From contig NC_037271.1 in assembly GCF_000002425.4 (NCBI RefSeq), forward strand, positions 1,422,974-1,486,973: a DNA stretch of 64,000 nt, given 5' to 3'. Made by a program: the position numbers and the translations under genes. Origin of the DNA: Physcomitrium patens (lineage: Eukaryota > Streptophyta > Bryopsida > Funariales > Funariaceae). This document shows, in pieces, positions 26,701 through 38,479 of the stretch (its first letter is position 1; every line of letters begins with the position of its first letter). Under the pieces are notes generated by a model. That model made no database searches. It was not told the DNA's origin and worked only from the letters and a program-made list of their open reading frames with translations.

Positions 26701-27299
26701 GGTCACAGCGAGTGCAAAGAGCTTACCTTGACCCAATTTGAAGGTGAAAGGCTGCCCTCTGTCCAGACTTGAATCAAACTTCGTCCCATCGAGTAGAGTC
26801 CCAGTGTAATGCACTGAAACAAGAGTAACCGAGACAGAACTTAGATGCCATTTAGGAACTAGAACTCCGCTAGGCAGTCAAAATGTCCGAGAGTGTAGTC
26901 AGATTGGCTACACTACCGTGCAAGCATTCCATAATCCTTTACCGATCATCCAAAAGACGAAACTGATATAAGAGAACTTGGGGTGTGTGAATAAGTGTCT
27001 ACATCTACCCAACGCTGCGTTTCTGTAAGTAGCGTCAGGTGGAGTACGGTCCTAAACGCAGTTTAAAGCTTACGAAAATGGTGTTCTTCGACAGGTAACT
27101 GTTAAGTATGCTAACCTGAGACTTCATCGCCAGTATCAGGGGTCTCCCACCCTTCTCCAGCTTTGGTAATAAGCTTTTGCAACCCTCCGCCCTTGATCAA
27201 TTCTTGAACCTTCCCTACTGTCTGGGGATCATAATCTACTTCCTCTCCAGTTTCTTCAACCTCTTCAGCGTCCGGAATATCAAAATCACCATCCGCCAT
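23710..27299 (-). CDS. Multi-domain FKBP peptidyl-prolyl isomerase with TPR domain (ROF1/FKBP62-FKBP65 type)
   Basis: Twelve exons on the minus strand: 27299-27116, 26813-26727, 26610-26350, 26147-26064, 25916-25836, 25713-25519, 25406-25317, 25183-25008, 24697-24575, 24407-24261, 24129-23884, 23766-23710. They join to 576 residues (Arabidopsis ROF1 is about 550). After an acidic N-terminus, FKBP domain 1 is complete (about 55-145: [43 protein letters not shown]). Domain 2 (about 175-255) is degenerate. Domain 3 (about 285-375) has [17 protein letters not shown] and [12 protein letters not shown] three-unit TPR region follows (about 385-530), with the basic carboxylate-clamp-type KALYRR, then [16 protein letters not shown]. 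In Arabidopsis such proteins bind HSP90 through the TPR and modulate HsfA2 in heat acclimation; the same role is inferred here. The last exon encodes [18 protein letters not shown] and ends at TAA. Confidence 0.92.
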
Positions 27300-27686
27300 T
27301 CCTGAAGCTGATTGAGATAAGATTCGACCTGAAAAACCATTGCAGTCATCAGCACTGGGCACACAGTCGGTCACCACATGATAATGTGACAATCTCAACA
27401 ACATGCACCAGATTGCAAAGAAAACACGACCTCTATCTGGAACGCATCTCCTTAATTGCAAATCACTCTCGCAGGAGGAGCTATTCATGAACTGAGCAGC
27501 GCTGAAAATCCGCCGAATGGAGCTATCCTACAATGCAGACAACCAAAAGCACAGTGACGACCGTTCTCTAAAGACGTCGCGACACGTCAAAAAAATGCAT
27601 CCGCAGTAACAGAAACCCGAAAAAGGTCAAAACAGAGGAAGACAGTATCGCACGAAACCATCGCACCGTGACAAAAAATAAAAAGA

Positions 27687-27729
<43 letters not shown>

Positions 27730-28300
27730 AACAACAACTTAACCGCAACACCAAACCTAGATTGACATTACACTCGAACAAACACGCAGCGCCGCCTAAC
27801 ACAATTCCACAAGCCCTCAATCAAGAAAGAGCCCTATCAACCTCTAATGCAATATACAACACCGTCACCGAATCGCTAAAACCAACGACTCACCGATGGC
27901 CTACTCAGAACAGAGTCACCAAAACAGACAAGTCATGGTACGAGAGCCATGCATGAGTTCAAATGCGCAGCGGCATTCCAAGCCAAGCCACACCAGCGTC
28001 GCGAAAACGGCATCCGCCGCGGACACAATCTCCCCTGGACCGCACACGAACCTAATCGAACTCACCAATCAAACTCATCAACAATGGCACCTTAACCATA
28101 ACCATGAAACACACAAACACACATACAGAGAAGAGCATGCAGAGAGAATGACGTACGAACCAGTGGAGATTAAAGCGTCCGGTGCAAGTCCGAGGGGTGG
28201 ATCGCTGGCGCGAAGGTGATTAAGGGTCGGAGACGCAGTGGACACAATCGAGGATCGGAAGCGGAGATTGTGATATCATCATCGCAGCGCTGCCGCGGTA
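27300..28300 (-). promoter_or_regulatory. FKBP 5' leader with probable intron, and proximal promoter
   Basis: Directly upstream of the ATG the minus strand reads CAATCAGCTTCAG followed by GAATGG, a strong 3' splice site two bases before the start codon. A leader exon is therefore likely upstream, perhaps around 28160-28300, where the sense strand is pyrimidine-rich and GC-balanced. The intervening sequence carries the (GTT)n repeat. The donor and transcription start are not fixed. Confidence 0.5.
27688..27738. repeat. (AAC)n microsatellite, (GTT)n on the FKBP sense strand
   Basis: Trinucleotide repeat with one AAT interruption, located inside the inferred FKBP leader intron. Confidence 0.92.
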
Positions 28301-28342
28301 AATAGCGCAGCAAGCAAGCAAGCATGACACCCTTCCTCCAGG

Positions 28343-28355
28343 TTCTAGAGAGTTC
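28343..28355. promoter_or_regulatory. Heat-shock-element-like site upstream of the FKBP gene
   Basis: TTCTAGAGAGTTC fits the alternating nTTCnnGAAnnTTCn pattern with one mismatch (GAG for GAA). A second partial unit, TTCCAGA, follows at 28362. It lies about 1.05 kb upstream of the ATG and just upstream of the inferred leader exon. ROF1-type genes are heat-induced in Arabidopsis, so the site is plausible, but it is short and unproven. Confidence 0.4.
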
Positions 28356-28399
28356 TCACGGTTCCAGACCCTTCCCCTTCCCCTTGTTCCCCGCCTCGT

Positions 28400-30641
28400 G
28401 CGCGGCCTAACCCTTCCACCGTGGCTACCTGTGCCACGTCAGATGTTCGCCCTTCGTTCCTATTGGGCGTTGGCCATTGCTCATGTTTACTTTCCATGTG
28501 ATTTTGTTTCATATTTTGTGTAATATTTTGTTTTTTTGTTTGTTTGTTTGTGAGTGATTGGATGAAGGGAAATATTTTCCCACTAGTAAAAGTAGTTTTA
28601 TTATTATTAGATGTAGATAGTGCATTGATGATGTTTTGAGATGTTCTTTGAATAGGGTTCCAAACTTTAAAGACTAGTTTAATGTTATGTGAGTTGGTGT
28701 GTTTTTTTAATGGTTGTTTGTTTAATATTTTGTACTTTTGAAATTGATTTTGTTTTTTCAAGTCAAAGAAAATGCTTTGTTTTGTGGAAATTGTCTAAAG
28801 TTGAGGATCTTGAGAACATGATGAAGATAACTAGTTTTAGATTTTATATCATGTGTGTTTATATATATATATATATAGACTAGCAGAAACCTAACCCATT
28901 GGGCATTGCAATTTCTGGCACATCCATCTATTCTCTCATTCATCTATCCTCTTTTGTTCTCTTATTTCCTAATTTCTATGTTCCCCAAGTTTCTTGTGTT
29001 TCCTTCTTTATAGCAAATCAAAAGACCTCTTTGTCTCTTTGTGTTATATCCAAGCTATCTTATATAATAAATAAGTTGTTGATAAATTCAGTTATGTAGA
29101 TATGGTTTTTGATTTGTTATTAATTAACTTCACCTAGATTATTCATTACAATCCTATTTCAAAGTTTTTTTTTCTTGTTTTGTTTAAACCATGATTTTGG
29201 AATATACATGGAAATTTAATCATATTAAATTTATTCTTAGAAGATTAAAGATTAAGTTGCAAGATAAAAAATTTGTGATTTAAAAAAATAATAATGGCAT
29301 TTATAGGTGATGAATATGAATTAATAAATTTCCAAATAAAAACAATATGGATCATTAACAAACATCAATTGAATAAGCATTTTTTGCCCTTCGTAGAAAT
29401 AGATTTGGATTTAGTACAAAATTTGTTCCAATGTTACTAATTTTAAAGTTGGGACAAAAGTAAAGGCATCTTTGCACAACTTGACATGCCTCCATTAATG
29501 TTCTCTACTAATTATCTTTTAATTTTCTCAGCAAATTATATGTTTTAGCAGATTTCATAGTGAAATAGTGTTGGCTTTCCAGTTTTGTAAGAACTTTTCA
29601 ACTACCAATTTTCTTTGTTTGATATTTCTTATTGTAAAATGTTCATTATTATTTCTATACAAAAATACTATAATATTAAATATGATATACATTTACTTAG
29701 AAGAAAAATATGATTATAATACAAAATCACACATTACTCACTATTAGTTTTTTTCTAAACCCTGAAAAATGTCGTTTCAACCTTTCATACTTTTATCCTT
29801 CATAATATTTATCTAAGAGTGAAATCACCATAGAATATGAAATATGTTGAGCTGTTTATCTAAATTATACTTGGTATCATTATTTTTTATTATCTTTTAA
29901 TTAAATCCCACAATTCCAAAAATAGTAAGATAAACATGGATTTTGAAATTTAATAACTGTGTGTGTCTATATATATATATCTTAAAGATGTTTGAACTAA
30001 CCCACAATATAATAAATTATTTTATTTTATAATATTTTCAAAAATATCCAATATATATATATTTTAAGACAAAAGAATTTATTCTTGACTGCGTGTAAAC
30101 ACCTCTGAAATCAACATGTCAGATAAGTTTTCTAAAGCATGTATGTAAACAGAACAAAAGTTGTAAGACCAATATATAACAAAGACTAGTAATAATAAAC
30201 GAGTACATTAAATACCAGAAAATACCACATTACTTTTGAAATCTAATTTATATGTGTATGATTTTTATAAATTATAAAAATTTGATTTTATGTTGTTTAA
30301 TCACAATTTTGGGTATTTGTGTATCTCACACAACTTAGACAAAATCACAATCACAATGATAACATAACGATTTCTTAATCTTACAAGTATGTTACAAAAT
30401 TCTAATTATACGTACTAATAATAACAATAAAAATTTACAACAAAAATAAACTGATCAGATTTTTTAGATATTCAAATAATAAAAAAAACCATCATTAAAT
30501 TCAAGTTGTAAAGCTGTGGAATGGTCTATATTAAAAAATAATAACAATAATAATTTTAAAATAAAATTTTTTCAAGTTAAATTATAAATATTTTATAAAC
30601 GACTTTTTTTTTATTATAGCGCATGTTTCTGTATTTTATTA

Positions 30642-30672
<31 letters not shown>

Positions 30673-30914
30673 TCTCACAGGATCTTCTGATCTTCAAATT
30701 GACCATTTATGACTTTTGAGTATTTGAACTTTATTTTTTAATATTTAGTTTCGCAAATCACATTATCAATAAAACGTTATTTCAAAGACCTAAGATAATA
30801 AGTAGAAGTACCTAATAGCTGAAACTACAAAACACGAAAAATTCAAACACCTGTGTGTCATACAAAAATTAAGCAAAAGCATAAATTTGAAAGCTTAAGT
30901 GCAAATTGAAAATT

Positions 30915-30949
<35 letters not shown>

Positions 30950-33123
30950 ACAATATTGTTAAAAATTACATTAATACGCAAAGATATTCCAAGAACAAAA
31001 GCAAACTGTGCAGTTTTTGGAGAACACATAAAACAATTTTACACATAATTGTTATGAACCTGTTAAAAAAAAATTAAGTTTTTTAAAAATTATTTCTACA
31101 TATCATACTTATTTAGGAATCACAATATGTAGTCAATTTTTTTCTTCTTATATTAACAGTTAACATATTTTCGACAATTAAAATTAGATTAGTTCAGTTT
31201 TTTATTTTATTTTATATATTTTTAAATCACACAAACATCCATAAACACACACATCTATCTATCTAATAAATTAATGTTGAACATTCATGCTTATCATACA
31301 AACTCAAAGATTGACAATTTAAAAGTTCCATGAAGTTATAATAAAACACAAACAAGACAGTGAAAAAAATCAGGTAGTTTTTGACTTGGAATATAGATTG
31401 AATATTAAAAAGTTGATTTTTTAAGGAACCAACATTGTTAAATTTTTTTGTATGATATAATTATTCATTGCAACATTTACTTGAACTAATTTCTTTTGAA
31501 GATAATATAGATTTAGAATGATATACAATTGAATTTAACAATTATTATTAATATTTATAACATACAAACAAACATTAGAAGATTTTGTACATAAGCCTTT
31601 AAGAAGTACTAACATCATTCAACAGGCGTAAATAAACTTTGATGTGATATATAGGACTTGTATTGTCTTTATGAATTATGTACAAAAAATACTATCTTGT
31701 ACTCTCTTAAAATCTAGAATGTTTAAAAGCATTTGTCAAAGATTTGATTAAAAAGTTGTAAGTTTCCAAAATTAGCATTTATTAAAGGTAGCAGATAGAA
31801 TGAGATTTGATGTTGCTGTTATCTATCTTACTGGCATACACATGCATTGTTTGAAGTTTTTTTAAAAGAGAAAAAAGGAAAAAGAAAAAAGGAGAATCAA
31901 TTTAAATTTAATATTTATTTCACTTGAATTTTACAAATTATACATTACTTCAATTTCTTTTGAGCATATTAATTTTGTTCTTAAATACTATATATTACAC
32001 AAAATACTATGGATTTTCAAAGTAGCAGACATCATATAAAAAACTAGAAAGTAGACTTATATAGCAATCTAAACAACTGTTGAGCCTTAAAATAAACTTT
32101 GTCATGAAATATCACAAGGTACACATAGGAAGACTGTAATATCACAATACCATTGAAATTATTATGAAAATTTGATACATGATTGGCTGAATTTTTTGAA
32201 ATGCTGTTTACAAAATTAGCCATTTGTTTCAAAAAAATCTCTCATATTCATTGACATATATTTAAAAAAAAAATTATGAATAAGAATATTTCAAAAAAAT
32301 TACCAATCATGCATTTGTTGATATTTAATCAATTTAAGAAAGAACTAAAGTTAATAGTTTCTTTTGACTGGTTGGGATTCAGCCACTCATGAAATCTTGA
32401 GGACAACCACCAATACCTTTTTACATAAAGTAGATGAAATGCATAGATTACATTAAAATAATATTCTTAAAAAATTTGATCACAAAAATATCTTGGATTT
32501 TTTATGCTTTACAAAAAAATATATGTTAAAAATAAATATTTTTTAAAGAAAAGTAAACAAAAAGTTTTTCATTTTCTAATCAAAATTAGAAACAAAATTT
32601 ATATCTAATATAATATGAATTTAGAAATTATTCAATTTAATACCAAAAATGGTTATGATTATTATATATTTTAAGTTGTAACTATGATATAATATGTATA
32701 TGAATATACATGTATACTAACAAAAACTTGTGCTAGTAGGCACAAAAAGTTAATTTTGAAAAAAAAATTCAACTCAAAAACTAAAGATTCTTATAGAAAT
32801 TTCAACAAAAAATAAAAAAAATAAAAAATAATTGAAAAAATAGAGTTATTTATATTTCTCTAATATAATTACTTAAGATAATTTTTATATATTTTAGCTC
32901 CTAAAATAGCTAGAATAATAAAATTTTAGGCTTATATATATATATATATATATATATATTGATATGTAATAAAATGATAAAAAAACCCAAATTTTTATTA
33001 AATCAATCTACATATCTAAACCTTCATTATACCTTCCATCTTCCATCTCTTGTCCCTATTCATCCCATTCTCAACTTCTTCAATCCTATTTCCATCCATA
33101 TCAATCTTTTGTCCCAACTCTAA
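28400..33123. other. Very AT-rich gene-free region
   Basis: No gene seen. From about 28.5 kb the sequence is dominated by A and T with many homopolymers. Repeats include a (TA)n tract near 28859-28876, (ATT)n at about 30645-30671, an A-run at 30917-30947 and (TA)n at 32935-32959. It may contain retroelement remnants too decayed to identify by eye. Confidence 0.6.
30917..30947. repeat. A31 homopolymer
   Basis: Uninterrupted A run in AT-rich DNA. It could be the poly-A tail of an old retroposed copy, but no upstream body is recognisable. Confidence 0.9.
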
Positions 33124-34134
33124 TGTCAAGGACATGATTTGGAAGAAGATGCATAAACTTGAAAAATCTGTGTTAAAAGAAAAGTGACAAAATAGCAATA
33201 AAGTAGTATGTATATTAAAAGGAAATTAGAATGACTATTGCCAAAACACAAAGAAACTAGAGACTCTTAAATCTACACTAGAAGCAAGAAAGGGATTGAC
33301 AAGAATGAAGAGGACTTCACTCTTGCTCCTATATATACTATCTAATTAAGAGCTACGTGGCGATGTTCTATAGGACTTCTAATATGTGTTGTCATTACAG
33401 GATACATGCCTTAGCTTACAAGGTAAGTTTTTTATGTGTAGTCCATATAGTTAGCTTGTTCTTCAAACTATCAACATATGTGACACATGGCAAACTTGTT
33501 GACCACGTTTTTAACCTAAAAAATTAATTAAAGACACCTACAAAATCAAAGTAGCATCTATAAAGCTTCTATAGAAGATATTCTAGAATTAACCTATTTT
33601 CACCTACTTCTATTTAATTATATAGGTAATTATTGATTTACATGTATATGTCCATGGCATTGTTCTCCCTTCTAAGCACAAGTTTTACAAGGAGCGGACT
33701 TTTTATGTTGAGAAAATCCAAGATGTGGAAAATAATCTTTACCACATACTCCGATCTTTGTTTTCTTTGAATATAGTTGATAGGCCCTCTTAGCCATCAA
33801 TAGTGTCTCATACTAGGGTGAGAAGACTGCCATATTATTTGGTTGTTGTTGAAGCCTTCATAACTTCCTTCAAATAAAATATTTGAAAAATTGCTAGGAA
33901 TTGTTCCTACATCTAATAAAATCACCAAACATCAAAAGTCTCTTCTAAGGTCATGATACCAAACAAGTTGTATCTTATCATCTATTTCAAGAAAGACATG
34001 TTGTTCTTGAGGATCTTCAATTCGATTTTATCATCTTGAAGATTGTAACAATCATAATATCTTATTTGGTAAGTCCGTAAATAAAAGCTCTTGATTTGGA
34101 TCTGCTCGTTGTTGATTTTCCATCTCTTTAGCAT
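33124..34134 (-). repeat. 3' LTR of chromovirus copy 1
   Basis: Starts TGTCAAGGACA on the plus strand and is collinear with the 62427-63466 LTR of copy 3. Shared stretches include TATACTATCTAATTA, TTGTTGACCACGTTT and TCCATCTCTT. Its right end is cut by insertion of the gag-only element within a few bases of the LTR terminus. Confidence 0.8.
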
Positions 34135-35550
34135 TGTCGTGTTGTGATACAATTGTATAGTAAAAATATGACTAAAAATGATTTTTTAAATTAATATTCT
34201 ATTATATTAATTCAACAAGAATTCAAAATATTTTAATAAAGCTTTTATGAAAGTCTCTTGGTCTATTTTTTTTTGTCTTAATAGCAAGTTGAAAAAAGTT
34301 AGTTGGTATTTTTACCTTTTAGGATGTAAAAGCTCTTTTATTACCTTAAAATGGCCATAAATTGATAAAATCAGGGTAGAAGAAGTAAATGGTTGGTATG
34401 GTTGATACTAGGATCAAGTTGACGGTAGGTTTGGACTAAAAAATCCTTAGGATAGGTTAGATTGATACATAGGAGTCAACTGTTTATGAAACAAGGTCAA
34501 AATCAGATCTCTAGTCACTAAAATGATTGCTTAGGGCAAATTAGGAAAACATTCGAAGATTAGAGATTAGGATTTGAGAGCTAGCTTGAAGCTCTTTTTA
34601 GAGGCATAAAAGTTGTTTTTGTAGGATTTTTGAAGACTTGGCAATTATTGTACAAAGTCAGGGTTTGTATTGGTGATTTGGGGTTTATATAATATAACTA
34701 GGGCTAATAATTTTGGCTAGTTCGTACAATTGGTGTAACATCTATAGTTAAAAATTTGATACTATTTGGATTATTAGTTGAAGTAAGTGTATACAAAATT
34801 TTGTGACAATCTAACAATGTGGTTTAGAGATATCTGGTTTTAGCACAAGAAGGTTTCAAAAGTTGGCAGTTTGGAGTTGGATAGGATTTCTAAGATATCT
34901 AAAAATCCACTAGTCAAATTAAGATGAATTTTGGCATGGTATTGAAGGACTTAAAGGTCAAGTTGTATATCAATTTTGAGACAATGTTAATAGTTGGACA
35001 AGGAGAAAAAATTACTGAGATTTCTACTTCACTTTTTAAATTGGCGGCTAAGTGACATCATTGCAATTTTTGGAGGTTTTCTCACAATCTGCAAGTTGGA
35101 TTGGATTGAAAATTCTTGAGCATATAGAAGACTTATATTGATAATTTCAAGCAAAATTTTAGATTAAGTGGATGATCAGATTAGAAGTTACAGCTTGTTA
35201 AAACTCACTGATTAGGATTGGGGCTTATAAGAAAAATCTAAATTGCTTAAATATGAAAGTAACAAGGTAATTAAGGTTTATGTGTGATTGAGGCTACTAG
35301 GAAGAGTGTTTTTTTAGTACTTTTGAATAGGAATTTGAATTATATTCTTTTCATATGGATGAAATATATTAGGATTTTTTAGATATTTGTGAAATATATT
35401 AGGATTTTTTAGATGTTTGTGAAATATATTAGGATTTTTTAGATGTTTGTGAAATATATTAGGATTTTTTAGATGTTTGTGAAATAAAACCTTATCTTCC
35501 ACAATTACGTGCCCGGTGCATTCTCAAGTATGACAAAATATAATACAACA
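34135..35550 (+). repeat. Left LTR of the gag-only element
   Basis: Its last 760 bases match the right LTR at 37795-38429, and its central part (GAGAGCTAGCTTGAAGCTC, TTGTATTGGTGATTTGG) matches the LTR at 46376-47218. It ends with GTGCATTCTCAAGTATGACA-type sequence shared by all LTRs of this family. It contains a 30-bp tandem repeat absent from the right LTR. Confidence 0.7.
35361..35480. repeat. 30-bp tandem repeat, four copies
   Basis: Units begin at 35361, 35391, 35421 and 35451. Each reads GAAATATATT followed by AGGATTTTTTAGATNTTTGT; the first unit differs at one base. The corresponding point of the right LTR (about 38330-38360) has a single copy. Confidence 0.93.
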
Positions 35551-35841
35551 TAAGTGGTGAACTCAATATAAAAAGACTTAAGATAGAAGGTATTATATTG
35601 GATTATTTAAACTATAGAAAAAGAAGACAAGAGAATTGAAAGAAGAACTTTGGGTGGTGCGTGAATTATAGCTTTTGAATTCTTAAAGCTTTAGAGACTA
35701 TCTTAAAATACAATGGCAATATTTAGATTATCATAGATTACTATAAGGCTTTATAGAATTATTGGGATATTTTGAAGTATCATAAGATATTTATTGGAGC
35801 ATATCAAGGGACATTTTTGAATATTGTAGATTAAAATAGAA

Positions 35842-37514
35842 GTTATGTCTTTAAGGACTTTCGATAAGTTGAATATTTTAGATGAGTCAAATATTAGTGA
35901 ATTTTTTAAGGCTTTTTGTATATTTATGGAGGAACAACAAAGGATATAATCAATTGAAAAAGATATCACAATGGCATTGCAAGGAGTCATCAATAAATTT
36001 GGGAGGTTTGAAAGATGCAACATTACTAAGTTTTTACAAGTTTATACATGTGGGATGGAGATATGCCAAATCCATGAGGCAAAGATGATCTCAATTTTTG
36101 ATTTGGCTATTGAATTTGGATTTCATAAAAAAGTGAAAAGATTGCTTGGAGGGAGTATAGAAACATGGTCAAAATTTCAAGAATTTTTGAAGGAAGAGTT
36201 TATTGATGGAGATGAGGATAGGATTACTAAGGAAAAGTTCTTGGATTGGATAGAGTTGAAACTAGGCAAGCATATGGATCTTTATGAATTCTTGGAAGAA
36301 TTTGACAGGAGATTTTATTAATTGTCATCCTCAAAGAGATGGTCATTGGATGCTTTAAAGGTAGAGTTGTTTTTAAATGTTCTCAATGATGTCTTCGGAG
36401 ATGAGCTTTTCATGCTTTTTATAGATGAGTCTATAGAGAGTGATTGTACTAATAATTGGAAGAAGTTGAAAGAAGTAGTAGTTGTTTTAGTAAGACAACA
36501 AGAAACAAAAGCTAAAGGAGTTACAATATGGCCTAAGAAATCTTCTACTTTGGCTTCTATGTCATCTTTATTAATACAAGGGACTAATCTTAAAAAAAAA
36601 AAATGGAAGAGCAAGTAGGGGACTTTAATGGAAGAACCAATTCTTTACAAATAAAAGAAATTGGATCTTATACAAAAGGTGGTGAAGGAGAGAACAAAGA
36701 TTCTTTACAAACTATTACTATGGAAGGCCAAGGTATCCAAAAATTTGAAGGTAATATGAAGATCAAGGATTTGGAAACTAATGACAATGTAGTTAGAAGC
36801 TATAGCTATTCTACATTGAGTAAGTTTATGGAAGTTGGTGATGGAAATTTGAATAGAAAATCTCTTGGTGATAAAAAGGTATTTTCTACATTTAAAGGAG
36901 GTTAGGATGTTTTATCTAATACTTTGAATTATGTTGAAGAATTTAAAGTTGAATCTTTACATGAAATGGATTATGGTTCTATTGAAGGTTACAATCATGA
37001 AGATTGTACAAATTCACAATATTGTGATATTATGCATGTATATGATGATGAAAGTCAAATTGCATATGACTATGAAATCACATATGGATTAGATGAAAGA
37101 AATTTTGAATTTTCATATGATCATTATGAAGAGGTTTATGAAATTGCACAAGATTATGGTACTAAATATGATTGTGAAACCACAAAGAATTATGGCAAGA
37201 GTTATGAAAATTTCTAAGAACATGAGGTTTCACAAGGATATGAAAATTTTCAATATTATGAAGTAATACAATGCTTTGAGATAACACAAGGTTATGATGT
37301 TTTACAAGGATGCATTCAAGAAAAAATGAGGGATGTTTCACATGATTATGTAACAAATCAAGATTATAGAACCAAAGATAAGTGTGCCAAGTCAATGTCT
37401 TTAATCAAATTAATTGTGATGACTAATCTTTTGGACCAAGATCAAAGTTACATAGATAATGCATATATAATGGGGACACAATTGGATTTTGACAAAGATA
37501 AGGTTCATTATTAA
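35842..37514 (+). pseudogene. Gag-like pseudogene with tyrosine/acidic-rich C-terminus
   Basis: From ATG 35842 the frame reads MSLRTFDKLNILDES, then a helical retrotransposon-gag-like domain (about 40-190: ITKFLQVYTCGMEICQ, ETWSKFQEFLKEEF, LYEFLEEFDRRFY). At an A12 run (36592-36603) the open frame moves by -1 and continues to 37514. The downstream half is unusually rich in Tyr, Asp and Glu (36924-37217, e.g. SYDHYEEVYEIAQDYGTKY) with loose repeats of YE/QGY type. In-frame stops at 35947 (TAA), 36319 (TAA), 36903 (TAG) and 37215 (TAA) can each be explained by one C-to-T change in CAA or CAG. No zinc knuckle or enzyme motif is seen. The gag assignment rests on position and fold-like composition, not on a search. 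Confidence 0.6.
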
Positions 37515-37794
37515 GTATAAAATTCATGGATGGAATATCTAAAAATCTTCAAATATAAAGACATAGGCAATGGATTTAAAGATTACATGGACATCTCAAA
37601 TGGAGCTTGAAATCAAAAGAACAAAGAAAAAGATGCAAGTAAGATGTATGTGACCATGTGGATGATATTCCAAACAAGTCTTTTTATTTCAAAATTTGTA
37701 CCTCGCCAATGGTTTAGTCATGTGCAAAGGTGGATGTTTTCAATTTACTTGCACATGTTGGGTACATAGAAGTATTGGCATTGATTAAAAAATA

Positions 37795-38429
37795 CTAAGT
37801 ATATACAATTATTTTTAATAATCTAATGGTGTGGTTTAGAAATATTTGATTTTTAGTACAAGAAGGTTTCAAAAGTTGGTAGTTTGGAGTTAGATAGGGT
37901 TTCTGTGATATCTAAAAATCTACTAGTCAAATCAAGATGAAATTTGGCATGGTATTGAAAGACTTGAAGATCGAGCTGTATATCAATTTTGAGACAAAGT
38001 TAATAGTTGGAAAAGAGAAATCATTGCTGAGATTTCTGCTTCACTTTTCAAGTTGGCGATTAAGTTGGATTGGACTGAAAATTCTTGAGCATATAGAAGA
38101 CTTATATTGACAATTGCATGCAAAATTTTACATCAAGTGGATGGTCAAATTAGAAGTTATAGCTTGTTAAAATTCACTGATTAGGATTGGGGCTTATAAG
38201 AAAAATCTAAATTGCTTAAATATAAAAGTAACAAGATAATTGAGGTTTATGTGTGATTGAGGCTATTAGAAAGAGTGTTTTTTAGTATTTTTGAATAGGA
38301 ATTTGAATTATATTCTTTTCACATGGATGAAATTTATTAGGATTTTTTTGGATGTTTGTCAAATACAACTTTATCTTCTACAACTAGGTGCCCAATGCAT
38401 TTTCAAGTAAGACATCACGTAATACGATA
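37795..38429 (+). repeat. Right LTR of the gag-only element, 5'-truncated
   Basis: Collinear with 34785-35550 (shared AGAAGGTTTCAAAAGTTGG, TTTGGCATGGTATTGAA, GATTAGGATTGGGGCTTATA). The first roughly 650 bases of the LTR are missing, so the right LTR was shortened by deletion or has decayed beyond recognition at that end. Confidence 0.7.
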
Positions 38430-38479
38430 ATATCACAAATACAGAGAAGCTAGAGTGTAATTTTTCTTGAACCTTGTTT

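Larger units (their letters stand above)
34135..38429 (+). mobile_element. Gag-only LTR retrotransposon nested in chromovirus copy 1 (TR-GAG-like)
   Basis: Two directly repeated LTR segments (34135-35550 and 37795-38429) flank about 2.2 kb of internal sequence on the plus strand. The only coding sequence is a gag-like frame; I see no protease, reverse transcriptase, RNase H or integrase motif. The left end TGTCGTGTTGTGATAC and right end TAATACGATA are imperfect inverted ends. The flanks AGCAT and AATAT could be a target duplication changed by G-to-A and C-to-T. The chromovirus resumes on the right with cacaaatacagagaagct, matching the LTR edge of copy 3. This organisation is that of non-autonomous terminal-repeat elements with a gag domain. 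Confidence 0.65.

Noticed and set aside
27587-27820. Cysteine-rich small protein on the minus strand
   Set aside because: The Cys run is the translation of a (GTT/TGC-like) trinucleotide microsatellite inside the inferred FKBP leader intron.
35314-35502. Repetitive 62-residue peptide with NPNIFHKHLK units
   Set aside because: It is the antisense translation of the 30-bp tandem repeat in an LTR, with no other support.
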